Assembly: GCA_963920705.1 (NCBI GenBank)
Contig: OY987232.1
Span: forward strand, 8,744,200-8,808,199
Source of the DNA: Odiellus spinosus
Taxonomy: Eukaryota > Arthropoda > Arachnida > Opiliones > Phalangiidae
Direction of reading: 5' to 3'
Length of the DNA stretch: 64,000 bases
Shown here: positions 9,519 to 19,807 of the stretch, in pieces
Layout: every line of letters begins with the position of its first letter
How positions within the stretch are numbered: position 1 is the stretch's first letter
Notes under the pieces: model-generated
What the model saw: the letters and a program-made list of their open reading frames with translations, nothing else
What the model was told of the DNA's origin: nothing
Databases searched by the model: none
Program-made: the position numbers and the translations under genes

Positions 9519-10859
9519 TTACTCTAACTTGTAAAGAATGGTTCGATCTTTCGTTATCAACATTTGGTTCTCAAACTCGCCGTAGACGATAACTGTGACT
9601 GCCGAGCTTAACGGGTTTTTAAATTTCTACGTTAAGCGTAAACTACCGTGTTTTTCCAAAGAAAAATGTTCGCCACTAGCTCCCTCTTCAGCTGTTAAAT
9701 CCAACGCCAGTAAACAATTGCCCTGGGGGTATTCCTCGTACGAGATATCATTACCTTTATTTTTACCGTAAAAATCTAAAGCCGTGAACAGGGATTGGTA
9801 TTCGTGACAATAGCGTTTTTCAGCAAAATTTGGTTGAAAAGGTTGATCGGGATAATTTTTATTTCCAACCGTAACGGCTAAATACGTCAAATCCAAGTGC
9901 TCGAAATTAAAAGGATTTTCAGTTAAATCTCCGTTGAAGGCTGATGTCTTTACGAAAGCAATTATAATTCTATTTGGGATTCTACCCAAGAAGACATTTT
10001 CTTTCGTCGTGTCAGTATTACCTCTTTCTATCCCAAAGTACTTTGCCACAGTCTGATTAATCGGGTAGATGCAGGGTGTTTTTTCCAAAACCATGGCGTG
10101 GGCTACCATTAAGTCTGGGTTTAACTTAATTTTCCTAACGTAGAGCGAAGCATCGCTGATGACGAATCTATATTGAGTGGCGGCTGGGGGCAGCGCGGGC
10201 GGGGCTGGAAGTGCTTCTCGCGATATAATGGGAAACGACATTCCTGATCTAATAAATTTAAATTTTACATCTACATTGTTTAAGAGGAATTTATTCATTT
10301 TACAAATATCCAGATGGAGTTTCCCTATCATTTCATATACTTGAGATGGATCAACGCGCTCTTTTCTCAGTTTCATTCCTTGATTAGACGCGTCAAAAAT
10401 ATCCTCGGGTTTTATCTTGGTATCTTTGTAAAACATTTCCAAGGCTAATTGCGTCTCTTTGGCATCTTTCCCGTAATTTAACAATGTTTCGAAATAAGCG
10501 ATATACGGAGCTAAATTATTAACGGTTTGTACTAGCGTATCATTTAACATTGCTTCTATTTGAGAAAATAAAGCCCATAAGAGTAAATTCACAGGTCCAA
10601 CTGTGTCTACCGCCGCCGTCATATCTTCCCAAGCATTATTCGTCATGTTTTTTTTTAATAATTTAACGTTAAGCTTTAATCTGGTTTTTGATAAATCGAC
10701 ATAGTGTTCCGGAGTACCGGGGACGAAAAATTCGATTGGTCCTCCATCCGTAATTGAATTGACGGGTTTTAATTCAATATCATTACTAGCCAAAATATTA
10801 TAATTACTAACAGGTTTGACGAACAAGTCGGCTTCAGACATCATACCTTCAGACCCCAT
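9519..10859 (-). pseudogene. major capsid protein (double jelly-roll), one late in-frame stop
   Basis: Hexon-like capsid protein of Polintons. ATG at 10859-10857. The frame is open for 410 codons, meets TAG at 9629-9627, and continues in the same frame for 35 codons to TAA 9521-9519. The part after the TAG (SSAVTVIVYGEFEN) is the conserved last strand of this capsid family, so the TAG is a real truncation and not the native end. Family hallmarks include PIEFFVPGTPEHYVDL, GPVNLLLWALFSQIEAML, NYGKDAKETQL and VFLGRIPNRIIIAF. It heads the minus-strand structural block (capsid, core, penton). A TATA-like box lies upstream at 10907-10918. Confidence 0.92.
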
Positions 10860-10906
10860 CTTGTCGCGTTAGATAACTACAACTAAAGCCGATGCCGGCA
10901 AGATCC

Positions 10907-10918
10907 GGTTATTTATAT
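10907..10918 (-). promoter_or_regulatory. TATA-like box upstream of major capsid gene
   Basis: The minus strand reads GGATATAAATAACC about 50 bases upstream of the capsid ATG, inside the gap between the capsid and core genes. Assignment rests on motif and spacing only. Confidence 0.45.
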
Positions 10919-10920
10919 CC

Positions 10921-11304
10921 CTAGGATAAAAAATCGGTTTTCTTTCTTCGTTTTACTTTACGACCTTTTAGACTTTTTCTTTTACGTTTACCAGTGCCGT
11001 ATTGCGAATTGAGAACTTTGTCACCAGCTGTGTGTAATAGATTAGACCCAGCAATTTTAATATTCCTTTTTAAAGCTGATTTTGGATCTTGCCCCGCTGA
11101 AATATCACCGATCCAGCGACTTCCAACACCAATCGCTTCCCGACCTAAGGCCTTGGCCGCTGGCTTTATAATTGGGGTAATGAATCGGACTAGACTCTTA
11201 AAAATTGAACCTAACCCGTTACCTCGTTGAAAAACGGGACCTCGGAAGCCTCCTCCTCCAGCTTGCTGCAGGTAATAGTAATAATACCTATTTCGTGACG
11301 CCAT
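10921..11304 (-). CDS. Gly-rich/basic core protein (adenovirus pX/pVI-like position)
   Basis: 127 residues, intact, ATG at 11304. It begins with a run of tyrosines, then QQAGGGGFRGPVFQRGNG, a Gly-rich stretch resembling an adenain cleavage neighbourhood. An amphipathic middle follows (LVRFITPIIKPAAKALGREAIGVG), here in two parts: LVRFITPIIKPAAKAL and GREAIGVGSRWIGDI. The end is strongly basic (GKRKRKSLKGRKVKRRKK). Proteins of this shape sit between capsid and penton in Polintons and probably bind DNA or act in virion maturation. The penton stop is 6 bases upstream of this ATG, so it has no obvious promoter of its own. Confidence 0.72.
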   Translation of the reverse strand: MASRNRYYYYYLQQAGGGGFRGPVFQRGNGLGSIFKSLVRFITPIIKPAAKALGREAIGVGSRWIGDISAGQDPKSALKRNIKIAGSNLLHTAGDKVLNSQYGTGKRKRKSLKGRKVKRRKKTDFLS

Positions 11305-11310
11305 TTTTTT

Positions 11311-12573
11311 TTACCTTCGTCTAAAATGTAATGTGGTCACTGTTTTCCCGAGTTTGAAAGGAATTTTACTGCCCGAATCAGTGGCAATTTCTATATCAAC
11401 CACGTTAAAATTCGGTGTTCTAACGGGGTAATAATTAATCGGGTTAAACGTTAACTCGTAGGGGGTATTATACTTGTTGTTCTCTGGTCTGGGTATTGTA
11501 CGTAATAGACCTCCCCAAGCGTCACCTATAACCTGAGGGTATATGAGACTGGTATAAACGAATAAACTCTGGACACCTCTATTTATATCAGCGATATGTT
11601 CACCATGGCTCTTGTGCGTTAACCCTTTCTCAATTTGTTTGGTATCAAAACCCAGCATAAGACCTAAACCAGGATTGGATTTGGGAAAGCGAATGGTAAA
11701 ACTGTCTCGCAAATTTTTTTGTTGATCCGTGAGAAGATAATCGGGTTTTGCTTCATCAATTAACCCTAGACCACAAAGTAGCGTTACCGTCCCATTGTTA
11801 TTTTGCTCAAAATCAAAATAAGGCCTCATTCTCGGGGGTAAACACTCTCTCATTCCTTTTAACACCTTCTCTATAGTTTCGTACGTACCGTGTGGTAATT
11901 GATAAGTTTTAGTTTGATATAAAAGATTTTCGACTCGTTCGTTACCCGTTAATTTTATGGTCTTGTCTCTTTTGACCATCAGCCGAACGTAAAAAGGGGG
12001 ATATTTGGAGGTGTCGAGTTTGATCCTGTTCTGGTCTAAAGCTCGTGTTCCAACAATGGTTGTCCCCGTTATCCATTTTTCACAATCCCGCGCTTCTAAA
12101 CCTAATAATTCGCAATACATTCTGGGAAATTTAACGAAGGTTTCACCATTGGGATCTTTAAATTCAATAAGAAAACGTTCCTGACCGTTGACGATCCCGA
12201 TTTGAAATTCTAACTTGTCTTTTACTTGTTGTTGAGTAATAGACGCCTGCATCTGATTAATAATTTTATGATAAATACTTTCATTCGTATTTTTAATTAT
12301 TGTACTTTTATCGTTTACGGTTCCCTGACCCGTTTCGTATTTTAAATCTAAATCAACCATTCTAACGACAAAAGTATCGAAGAAGTCGGTAATATTATCC
12401 CATTTCGAAGGCATACTAATGCCCGATAAACCGACTTCCCAATGTCCTTCAAATAAATCAAATGACGTGGGTAATTGCGTCGTGTAACAGGTTTTTGTGT
12501 TTTTAGGGTATTGAGTCATGGAGGCGTTACTCGGTAGAGTCAAGTAGAACGAATCGAAGATGGGAGCGAGCAT
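11311..12573 (-). CDS. penton / minor capsid protein, intact
   Basis: About 420 residues from ATG 12573-12571 (the frame opens slightly upstream at a TTG) to TAA 11313-11311. The N-terminal block (FYLTLPSNASMTQYPKNT, then FDLFEGHWEVGLSGIS) is the well-known signature of Polinton penton-like minor capsid proteins, which form the pentameric vertices. No stop or frameshift interrupts the gene, unlike the enzymes of this element. TATA-like ATAAATAAG lies on the minus strand near 12624-12633. Confidence 0.9.
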   Translation of the reverse strand: MLAPIFDSFYLTLPSNASMTQYPKNTKTCYTTQLPTSFDLFEGHWEVGLSGISMPSKWDNITDFFDTFVVRMVDLDLKYETGQGTVNDKSTIIKNTNESIYHKIINQMQASITQQQVKDKLEFQIGIVNGQERFLIEFKDPNGETFVKFPRMYCELLGLEARDCEKWITGTTIVGTRALDQNRIKLDTSKYPPFYVRLMVKRDKTIKLTGNERVENLLYQTKTYQLPHGTYETIEKVLKGMRECLPPRMRPYFDFEQNNNGTVTLLCGLGLIDEAKPDYLLTDQQKNLRDSFTIRFPKSNPGLGLMLGFDTKQIEKGLTHKSHGEHIADINRGVQSLFVYTSLIYPQVIGDAWGGLLRTIPRPENNKYNTPYELTFNPINYYPVRTPNFNVVDIEIATDSGSKIPFKLGKTVTTLHFRRR

Positions 12574-12624
12574 CGTCAAGCAGAGTTGAAGGATAACAAT
12601 GAAGATGAAACAAGCTGGTCAGAC

Positions 12625-12954
12625 TTATTTATCCTTCCTTTTGAGAGGAATTAAGCCATCGCACCAGCGGCATATATGGTTTAAAGGTTTCAACTCGTAG
12701 ATCTCCCAATAATACGGTAAAATAAAGATTAGCCCGAGAATATCGTACCATGGGGCCAGAACGAATCGGGAATTTCGAGTAATGATTGAACGAATAAGAC
12801 CAATGGGGACCGTGATCGGAGTCAAGAGGACTCTAAACCAGTATTTACAATGGAGAAGAGTGTAAGAATCGTGAAAGAGCCAACGCTTCCAGACACAGCA
12901 TTGACATTTCTGTAATTGAACGCGAGCACTTTCCTTCGTTACCCGTAAATCCAT
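12625..12954 (-). CDS. small Cys-rich membrane protein of the Polinton
   Basis: 109 residues, ATG at 12954, stop at 12627-12625. A CQCC cluster near residue 20 and CRWC near the end flank two or three hydrophobic stretches (WFRVLLTPITVPIGLI, YDILGLIFILPYYWEI). Not recognised. It is the first gene of the minus-strand block and has a TATA box 26 bases upstream of its ATG. Confidence 0.55.
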   Translation of the reverse strand: MDLRVTKESARVQLQKCQCCVWKRWLFHDSYTLLHCKYWFRVLLTPITVPIGLIRSIITRNSRFVLAPWYDILGLIFILPYYWEIYELKPLNHICRWCDGLIPLKRKDK

Positions 12955-12979
12955 TTTAAGCTGATTTTAGGATCGAGTC

Positions 12980-12986
12980 TTTTATA
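12980..12986 (-). promoter_or_regulatory. TATA box for the 12,954 gene
   Basis: The minus strand reads CATATAAAAGAC here, with the ATG 26 bases downstream. It lies between the outermost gene and the GC-box/CRE repeats, consistent with a promoter at this end of the element. Confidence 0.5.
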
Positions 12987-13198
12987 TGATATCCTTCTAC
13001 CCTAGTGAGTGAATGAGTCATTGGCGCCCCCCAATCTTTTTGGCTACAGAATCCCCCTTTTATATCCGGAGTCATGCAGAAAAACAAAGGAGCAGGGAGG
13101 GAAAAAAATAAAAAATAAAGGCGCAGGGACGGAAAAATGAAAATTTGTGTCAGTCCTCCTTGAAAATGGGTTTTTTGACCGGGGGTTAGGCCGGGTCA

Positions 13199-13425
13199 GG
13201 CTGGCGGGGTTAATTAGGCCAATTTGTTGACGGATGAGGTCATTTGTTGATGGATGAGCTGTTGATTGACGGGGGCGGGGCTAATTTGTGTACTGGGGGA
13301 TGGGGTCTATTAGGCAAATTTGTTGATGGATGACGTCATTTGTTGACGGATGCGCTGTTTGTTTATTTTGGGGGCGGGGCTAATTATGCAAATTTGTTTA
13401 CTTGATGACGTCATTTGTTTATTTT
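13199..13425. promoter_or_regulatory. degenerate tandem repeat with GC boxes, CREs and an octamer
   Basis: Three imperfect units share GGGGGCGGGGC + TAATT, then AATTTGTT and a TGA(C/G)GTCATTTGTT block. GC boxes are exact at 13271-13281 and 13370-13380. Palindromic CRE TGACGTCA is exact at 13331-13338 and 13406-13413 (TGAGGTCA in the first unit). An octamer ATGCAAAT is at 13386-13393. The block lies just upstream of the minus-strand structural genes. Enhancer function is inference. Confidence 0.5.
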
Positions 13426-13454
13426 AGTCTTGTTGTACAGGAATAAACTACTTA

Positions 13455-13980
13455 CTTACCACCTGCAAAATTAATTTTTATACAATTTTAAAAAGATATT
13501 GATTAGTGCATTTTTTAAAATTTAAATATTATGAGTTAATAAATAATTAGACTCACGCTCTGCACAATCCATTTGTTACACAATTGGGAAAGGGTAATCG
13601 TTGGTTTAAAATTTGATTATTACTTAACCAATAATTGAATTTTATTTACTATCTGCAGAATCCATTTTTATATAGAATTTTAAAATTATTAGTTCATAAA
13701 TGAATTATAATAAATAATTTTATTAATAAAATAAGAATAGTATTAGTATAGTAGAAAAGTTTTCATTAGTTTACTTTTAAAACTAGATTATTATTAACTA
13801 CTAAATGAATTACTCACTGTTTGCGGAATACATTTTTATTCAATATTAAAAATGTATTGATTAGAATGTATTAAAAATTTAATATTATTAGTTAATAAAT
13901 AGTTATACCCACCACCTGCAGAATCCATTGGTCACAGAATTATGGTATGATATTCATTAGTTCACGCTTATAATTTTATT
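13455..13980. repeat. AT-rich tandem repeat array, left part (~90-100 bp units)
   Basis: Units share (C)ACCTGCA(G/A)AATCCATT, a (T)ACACAATT(A/G)(T/G)G stretch, GGTTTAAA or TTTACTTTTAAA and a (A)TTATTA/TTAATAAAT tail. Starts are near 13460, 13555, 13655, 13815 and 13910. The same units resume after 15183, and bases 13463-13645 match 15541-15722 almost base for base. No coding capacity. Confidence 0.75.
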
Positions 13981-13994
13981 AATATTAACAAGGG

Positions 13995-15182
13995 TTCGGC
14001 GTTTGTATAAAATGATCTCCTAATTTTTCGATTATTTACGATTAACTCTAAATTTTCTGTTTATTTTTCCGTTTTACATTTGTACACTTTGTTTTTAAAT
14101 TATCTAAAAAATCACTACATATTCACTAACGGTTAAACGTTAAAAAATATGGTTAGTTTTTGGTTAACCGTTTATCCATTGGACAAAGGCTCAAAGATAG
14201 AATGAATAATATTTTTCTGGACATTTCGTTTCGAATTATTTAGAACATCGATTATTCGGATTAAATATCCGTGGAAATATTACTATCAAGAATTTCTTCC
14301 AAATTTTCGGTATTATTACGCATGTACGCGTTAGAGACAATATTTATCGTTGCTTTTGTAATTAGCGACATTAAAATTTTCAAAAAGTTAATTTAATCGA
14401 AACCTCGCTTAGGAGTTTGTTAATTTACCCCAGTATGAACCGGAATAAGCGGTTAATCGTGCATAATTATTTAATTTGGACGAAAATATATATAAAAACT
14501 GTTTTATATATAGTTTTGATTTAGATTACAATTCTTTATAAACCAACTTTAAATGGCTAGATGCTGTTATATTAATTAAAGGGAGGATGCAACCTAACAA
14601 CAAGTGATTTTTATCGATTCCTTATTGTTTAAATAGTACTAATCCACTATTTAAAAAATTTACAAGCAAATATTAAACTAGAAATAAATTTAAAACTTAC
14701 CCTGAAAATAGGCTTATTGGGATTCATGGAGGTCCTGTTTTCCTCGCGTGTAAGGTCTAGCGACCAATCGCGCGCGAAGTAAGTCTCGTGGATCTCGAGT
14801 GAACGACGGGCCTTTGCTCATTGGTCGCTAGACCTTACACGGACGCGATTCAGGATCTCCCTGAATCCCGCTAAGCCCATTTTCAGGGTAAGTTTTAAAT
14901 TTATTTCTAGTTTAATATTTGTATTGTAAACTTTTTATCGATGAATTAGGCCTATCTAAACGATAAGGAATCGATAAAAAATCACTTGTAATTAGGTTGC
15001 ATTCTCCCTTTAAAATATATTCCTTATTGATAATTTTATCTGGTTTTTTCCTGTTAACAGTTATATTGACCACTTCCACTTAAAAATAATCGCAATTGGG
15101 GTACGATTATTATCTATAAATGATGTGGTTTTTGAATTTTTGCACCACCTTATCTAACGGAAAATTGTATCCAAACGCCGAA
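13995..15182. mobile_element. 1.19-kb element with 11-bp TIRs inside the repeat array
   Basis: TTCGGCGTTTG at 13995-14005 is matched by CAAACGCCGAA at 15172-15182. The AT-rich array lies on both sides, so this reads as an insertion that split it. It has no transposase and hosts the 14580-15009 element. A clear target duplication was not found. Confidence 0.45.
14580..15009. mobile_element. foldback MITE flanked by TTAA
   Basis: A 430-bp near-palindrome: AGGGAGGATGCAACCTAA at the left end and TTAGGTTGCATTCTCCCT at the right, flanked by TTAA at 14576-14579 and 15010-15013. The inner arms include CCCTGAAAATAGGCTTA and AAGGTCTAGCGACCAAT with their reverse complements. The TTAA duplication suggests a piggyBac-type mobiliser, though the termini are not classic piggyBac ends. 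Confidence 0.7.
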
Positions 15183-16028
15183 TTGATTAGAATGTATTAA
15201 TATTTTTAATATTATTGGTTCATAAATAGTTATACTCACCAGCTTCAGAATCCATTGGTTACACAATTATGAGAAAGGTATTCATGAGTTTACTTTTAAA
15301 CAAATTTATTATTAACCACTAAATGAATTATACCCACCACCTGCAGAATCCATTGGTTACACAATTATGAGAAAGGTATTCATTAGTTTACTTTTAAAAC
15401 TAGATTATTATTAAGTACTAAATGAATTATACTTACGTTCTGTAGCATACATTTTTATTCAATATTAGAAATGTATTGATTAGGCATAGAATGAATTGAA
15501 AATTTTAATATTATTAGTTTATAAATCAATTATACTTACCAGTTGCAAAATTAATTTTTATACAATTTTAAAAAGATATTGATTTGTGCATTTTTAAAAT
15601 TTGAATATTATGAGTTAATAAATAATTAGACTCACGTTCTGCACAATCCATTTGTTACACAATTGGGAAAGGGTAATCGTTGGTTTAAAATTTGATTATT
15701 AATTAACCAATAATTGAATTCTATTTGCTGCAGAATCCATTCGTATACGAAAAACGACCGAAAGGTGTAGGTAAGATTGTGCCTTTGACCATTATTGTTT
15801 TTCTACTTAATTGTGCATAAGCTAATTATCGAGAGATAAGTGAAACAAGGTGTTTATTAACTAACAAAAGCGTATAAACATGGTTAGGAGTGTTCAATCA
15901 TTAACTTTGGTCAGAAGTACTTGAACTCAAAGTGTGGTTTAATACGTGTTGTTGAAAAGGGAATTTTACAAGAAACCATTTTTAATTACCACAATTATCA
16001 ATTATTTAATAATCGCAATCAGAAGTAT

Positions 16029-16661
16029 TTACAAAAATTGATCGAAATGCATTCCGTCAGCGTTGATACACACTTGAGCACGTCTAATAAATGATTGTCT
16101 AACTTGTTCGAAGATCCCTGGTGTGTTGCGTATGGTTTCGCAGGCATCAATAATCCTTTAAAGTAGATCTTCCACGTCACGCACTTTACTAACATAAACA
16201 AAGTCCTTAAGGTGGCCCCAAAGAAAGAAATCACAAGAGTTTAGGTCCGGAGATCTGGCTGGCCACGCAACCGTACCGCCACGCCCAATCCACCTCAAAG
16301 GGAATGTTTCATTAAGGAAGGCCCTAACTAGGAGAGAAAAATGAGATGGTGCACCGTCGTGCATAAACCACATGTCTCGTCTCAAGGACAGTGGTACGTC
16401 TTCAACAAGCTCGAGCAGATTGTCTTGAAGAAATCGGAGATATGCCTCACCAATAAGCCTTGGCTGCAAAAAGAATGGTCCAATTAAATGGTCACCAACC
16501 ATTCCGCACCAGACGTTTAAGCTGAATTGAACTTGGTGAGCCCTAACACTTGTAGCGTGGTGGTTTTGTTGCGCCCACTGATGCCAGTTGTGCATGTTCA
16601 ATATGCCATCACGGGAAAAATTGGCCTCATCCGTAGCTAAAAGTTTTTGGGGTAAGTTCAT
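16029..16661 (-). pseudogene. transposase C-terminal half, inverted, degraded
   Basis: Carries the catalytic core from NLPQKLLATDEANF (first Asp), MHDGAPSHF (second Asp) and SPDLNSCDFFLWG (third Asp). A TAA follows DVEDLL at about 16158, with a relict tail down to 16029. There is no N-terminal half: the sequence switches at about 16665 to the promoter side of the opposite-strand transposase. Confidence 0.82.
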
Positions 16662-16800
16662 GTCTTGATGTTGGAGATAAAAAAATCACGATTGCATACT
16701 CGAATTAATAACTGTGCACTTTGAACCGTTGCCAGGTATTAGATAAGGGTATAAAATGAACGTCCGAGACAGGTCGAAATGTATTGTTTTCTCTTTAACT

Positions 16801-17858
16801 ATGCCGTACACGAATGCAGAATACGCGGACATGCATCTGATGTATGGCCTCGCGCAGGGTAACGCTTTAGAAGCTTGTACCGGGACCGTTTCTCTCAAAG
16901 ACAGTTGCCTTATCAACAAACTATCCAAACTTTTGAAAGACGTTTGAGGGAAGGTGGACATATCCAACCGGCGGGACGAGGTGCTGTAGCTCCAGACGTT
17001 CCTGAAGAGATGGAGGAACAAGTACTCACCATTTTCGACGAAGAGCCAGGAACAAGCATTAGTCGAGTTGGACGCCAATTGGGAGTAAGTCACGTTCTAA
17101 TCTGGTGAATACTCCGAGGACATCAGTTTCACCCTTACAATCTACAGAAGGTCCAAGCCCTTAACGAAACGGATTATCCGAGAAGACTGGATCTTTGTCA
17201 GTGGTTTATCACTCAACATCAAGACATCAACTTACCCCAAAACCTTTTAGTTACGGATGAGGCCAATTTTTCCCGTGATGGCATATTGAACATGCACAAC
17301 AAGCATCAGTGGGCGCAACAAAACCCCCACGCTACAAGTGTTAGGGCTCACCAAGTTCAATTCAGCTTAAACGTCTGGAGCGGAATTGTTGGTGACCATT
17401 TAATTGGACGATTCTTTTTGCAGCCAAGGCTTAATGGTGAGGCATATCTCCCGTTTCTTCAAGACAATCTGTTCGAGCTTCTTGAAGACGTACCATTGGC
17501 CTTGAGACGAGACATGTGGTTTAGGCACGACGGTGCACCACCTCATTTTTCTCTCCTAGTTAGGGCCTTCCTTGATGAAACATTGCCTTTGAGGTGGATT
17601 GGTCGTGGCGGAACGGTTGCGTGGCCAGCCAGATCTCCGGACCTAAACCCCTGTGATTTCTTTCTTTGGGGCCACCTTAAGGACTTTGTTTATGTTAGTG
17701 AAGTGCGTGACGTGGAAGATCTACGTCAAAGAATTATTGATGCCTGCGAAACCATCCGCAACACACCAGGGATCTTCGAACGAGTTAAAAAATCATTTAT
17801 TAGACGGGCTCAAGTGTGTATCAACGCTGACGGAATGCATTTCGAACAATTTTTGTAA
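16801..17858 (+). pseudogene. DUF4817-type Tc1/mariner transposase (DD41D), left-arm copy
   Basis: DNA transposase that cuts at TIRs and inserts at TA. The N-terminal HTH region begins MPYTNAEYADMHLMYG, and a second HTH is near RRLREGGHIQPAGRG. The catalytic residues are VTDEANF, RHDGAPPHF and SPDLNPCDFF, with 41 residues between the second and third Asp. A small deletion at about 16873 shifts the frame, and a TGA at 17106-17108 replaces the Arg codon that the right-arm copy retains. The remainder is open to TAA 17856-17858. Confidence 0.87.
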
Positions 17859-18814
17859 ATACTTCTGATTCCGATTATTAAACAATAATAATGGTGTCTT
17901 TTAAATCCCCTTTTCAACACCCGAAACACACGTAATAAACAACACTTTGAGTTCAAGTACTTCTGACCAAAGTTAATGATTGCACACTCCTAAACATGTT
18001 GATACGCTTTTTTAGTTAATAAACACCTTGTTTCGCTTATCTCTCGATAATTAGCTTATGCACAATTAAATAGAAAAACAATAACGGTCAAAGGTACAAT
18101 CTTACCTACACCTTACGGTCGTTTTTCGTATTTTTGAGGACTATTTTCAAGGGCTCATAATTACGCAACGCAGCGCGTGAGACTATAGGTTCATAAACCT
18201 GTTTCACTCAGTCTGACCCCACGAAAAACCCCCTTCATTTTTTCCAGACCTTTCTAAAACATCCTGTTTACCGCAAACGCTTAGTTGTCGATGACGACAT
18301 CGTGCCTCTGAGATCTTACCCGCGCACACTTTCCTATAAACTCCTGTATTTTAAAACATGTCCTATATTATCCTATATTTCCATGAAATATCCTATAAAC
18401 TCCTATAATTTTGAGTTAATAGATTTTTCGCGATATAAAAATGTTTTGCATAAGCAGGATTTGAATGTTTGTTTTCACAATTAGAGCTGGAGCATCCTAA
18501 TTGGATGGGGAGATAACCAAACTCTTAAATGTAACAACTTTGAATAAGTATAAATTCAATATAAATTCGAGCCAATCATATTATTTACAGCGCTTGTAAG
18601 AATAGTCCGTCGTTTGATGTTTAAGACCTTGGGCATCAAAGCGCTGTTATGTTTGGCCCAAATTTATATTTACTATTTTTCAAATTTTATCAAACTTCAG
18701 AAATTAAACATCAAACACGTATAGTGTTAATTGACCGAAGTGGTATTTTTAGAGCCCTGTGTTGTTTTTCATTTGAATGAACTGTCACTTTTGCAGCGTT
18801 TGAATTTGACAGCC

Positions 18815-19807
18815 ATGATGGACCCGGAATATCTAATTAAGAAAGAGGTTGAAGAAAGCTTCACTCAAGATCATGACGAAGTCGATCTGATTCTCCCGCA
18901 CTCTATATTGAATGAGGTCTTTGAAACCAATACCACGTCTGGGTCAATTAAAGAGGAAAACTCTTCAGAAAAACAGCATTTGAACAATGAAAACTTCAGT
19001 TCGGTGGTAATAAATGTCAAGAGGGAATGCATCAGTGACTCTAACGAATATTTTGCGGATTCGAATATGCCGACTGAAAAGGAGACTCTGATTGACAAAG
19101 GCGACAACACGCGGAATCTACCACAGATAATTCACAGTTACGATCAATTTCCCAAAGTGACCAATTCTGAAGGAGAACGAAGTAAAATGAAGTTAATTCA
19201 TTCGCCAGAAAAGCCATTTAAATGCGAACAGTGTCCCTACTCTTCTTGTAACAAATATGATGTTAATAGACACAAGTTCATTCATTCTTTCCATAGGCCC
19301 TTTAAATGTGACCAGTGTCCCTACTCCTCTCGTGAGAAAAATAATCTTAATACGCACAAGTTGATTCATTCTTCCCATAGGCCATTTCAATGCGAACATT
19401 GTTCTTACTCTTCTCGAAAGAAACAGGATCTTAATCGACACCAGTTGATTCATTCTTCAGATAAGCCCTTTAAATGCGACCAGTGTTCCAACTCTTATCA
19501 TACAAAACTGAATCTTAGTAGACACAAATTGATTCATTTGGCCGATATGCGATTTAAATGCGACCGGTGTTCCTACTCCTCTCATTATAAACAGAAGCTG
19601 AATGAACACAAGTTGATTCATTCTTCAGATACACCTTTTAAATGCGACCAATGTACCAACTCATATCTCACAAAACGTAATCTTAACAGCCACAAGTTGA
19701 TTCATTCTTCAGACAAGCTCTTTAAATGCGACCAGTGTCCCTACTCCTCTCGTGAGAAACGGTACCTTAACTCACATAAGTTAACTCATTCTTCCGATAA
19801 GCCGTAA
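18815..19807 (+). CDS. C2H2 zinc-finger protein, left-arm copy (open)
   Basis: 330 residues from ATG 18815 (MMDPEYLIKKEVEE). An upstream TTG frame exists, but the MMDPEYLIKKE start is typical of insect C2H2 proteins. An acidic leader of about 130 residues precedes seven C2H2 fingers of the form FKCDQC..S..L..HKLIH, joined by atypical (S/F/A)(S/H/D)xxPF linkers instead of TGEKPF. After the TAA at 19805-19807, two degenerate fingers continue to about 19950, so the ancestral protein was longer. Likely a nuclear DNA-binding protein; targets unknown. The right-arm copy is frameshifted. Confidence 0.8.
   Translation: MMDPEYLIKKEVEESFTQDHDEVDLILPHSILNEVFETNTTSGSIKEENSSEKQHLNNENFSSVVINVKRECISDSNEYFADSNMPTEKETLIDKGDNTRNLPQIIHSYDQFPKVTNSEGERSKMKLIHSPEKPFKCEQCPYSSCNKYDVNRHKFIHSFHRPFKCDQCPYSSREKNNLNTHKLIHSSHRPFQCEHCSYSSRKKQDLNRHQLIHSSDKPFKCDQCSNSYHTKLNLSRHKLIHLADMRFKCDRCSYSSHYKQKLNEHKLIHSSDTPFKCDQCTNSYLTKRNLNSHKLIHSSDKLFKCDQCPYSSREKRYLNSHKLTHSSDKP

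Larger units (their letters stand above)
15746..18266. mobile_element. DD41D Tc1/mariner-like element, rearranged foldback, left copy
   Basis: Contains a minus-strand C-terminal half transposase (16029-16661), then a nearly full plus-strand transposase (16801-17858), so the two share an inverted repeat of about 1 kb. The right terminus is AAAACATCCTG at 18256-18266. The left terminus is missing: the palindrome breakpoint cuts about 140 bp inside the end compared with the right-arm copy. Confidence 0.85.

Noticed and set aside
14580-15009. classification as a true piggyBac element
   Set aside because: TTAA flanks fit, but no transposase and the termini lack the usual piggyBac CCY-type ends, so only a TTAA-flanked foldback is claimed.
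16019-16234. 71-residue ORF repeated near all transposase copies (MISFFGATLRTLFM...)
   Set aside because: It is an alternate-frame reading of the transposase C-terminus and appears only because the transposase DNA is conserved between copies.
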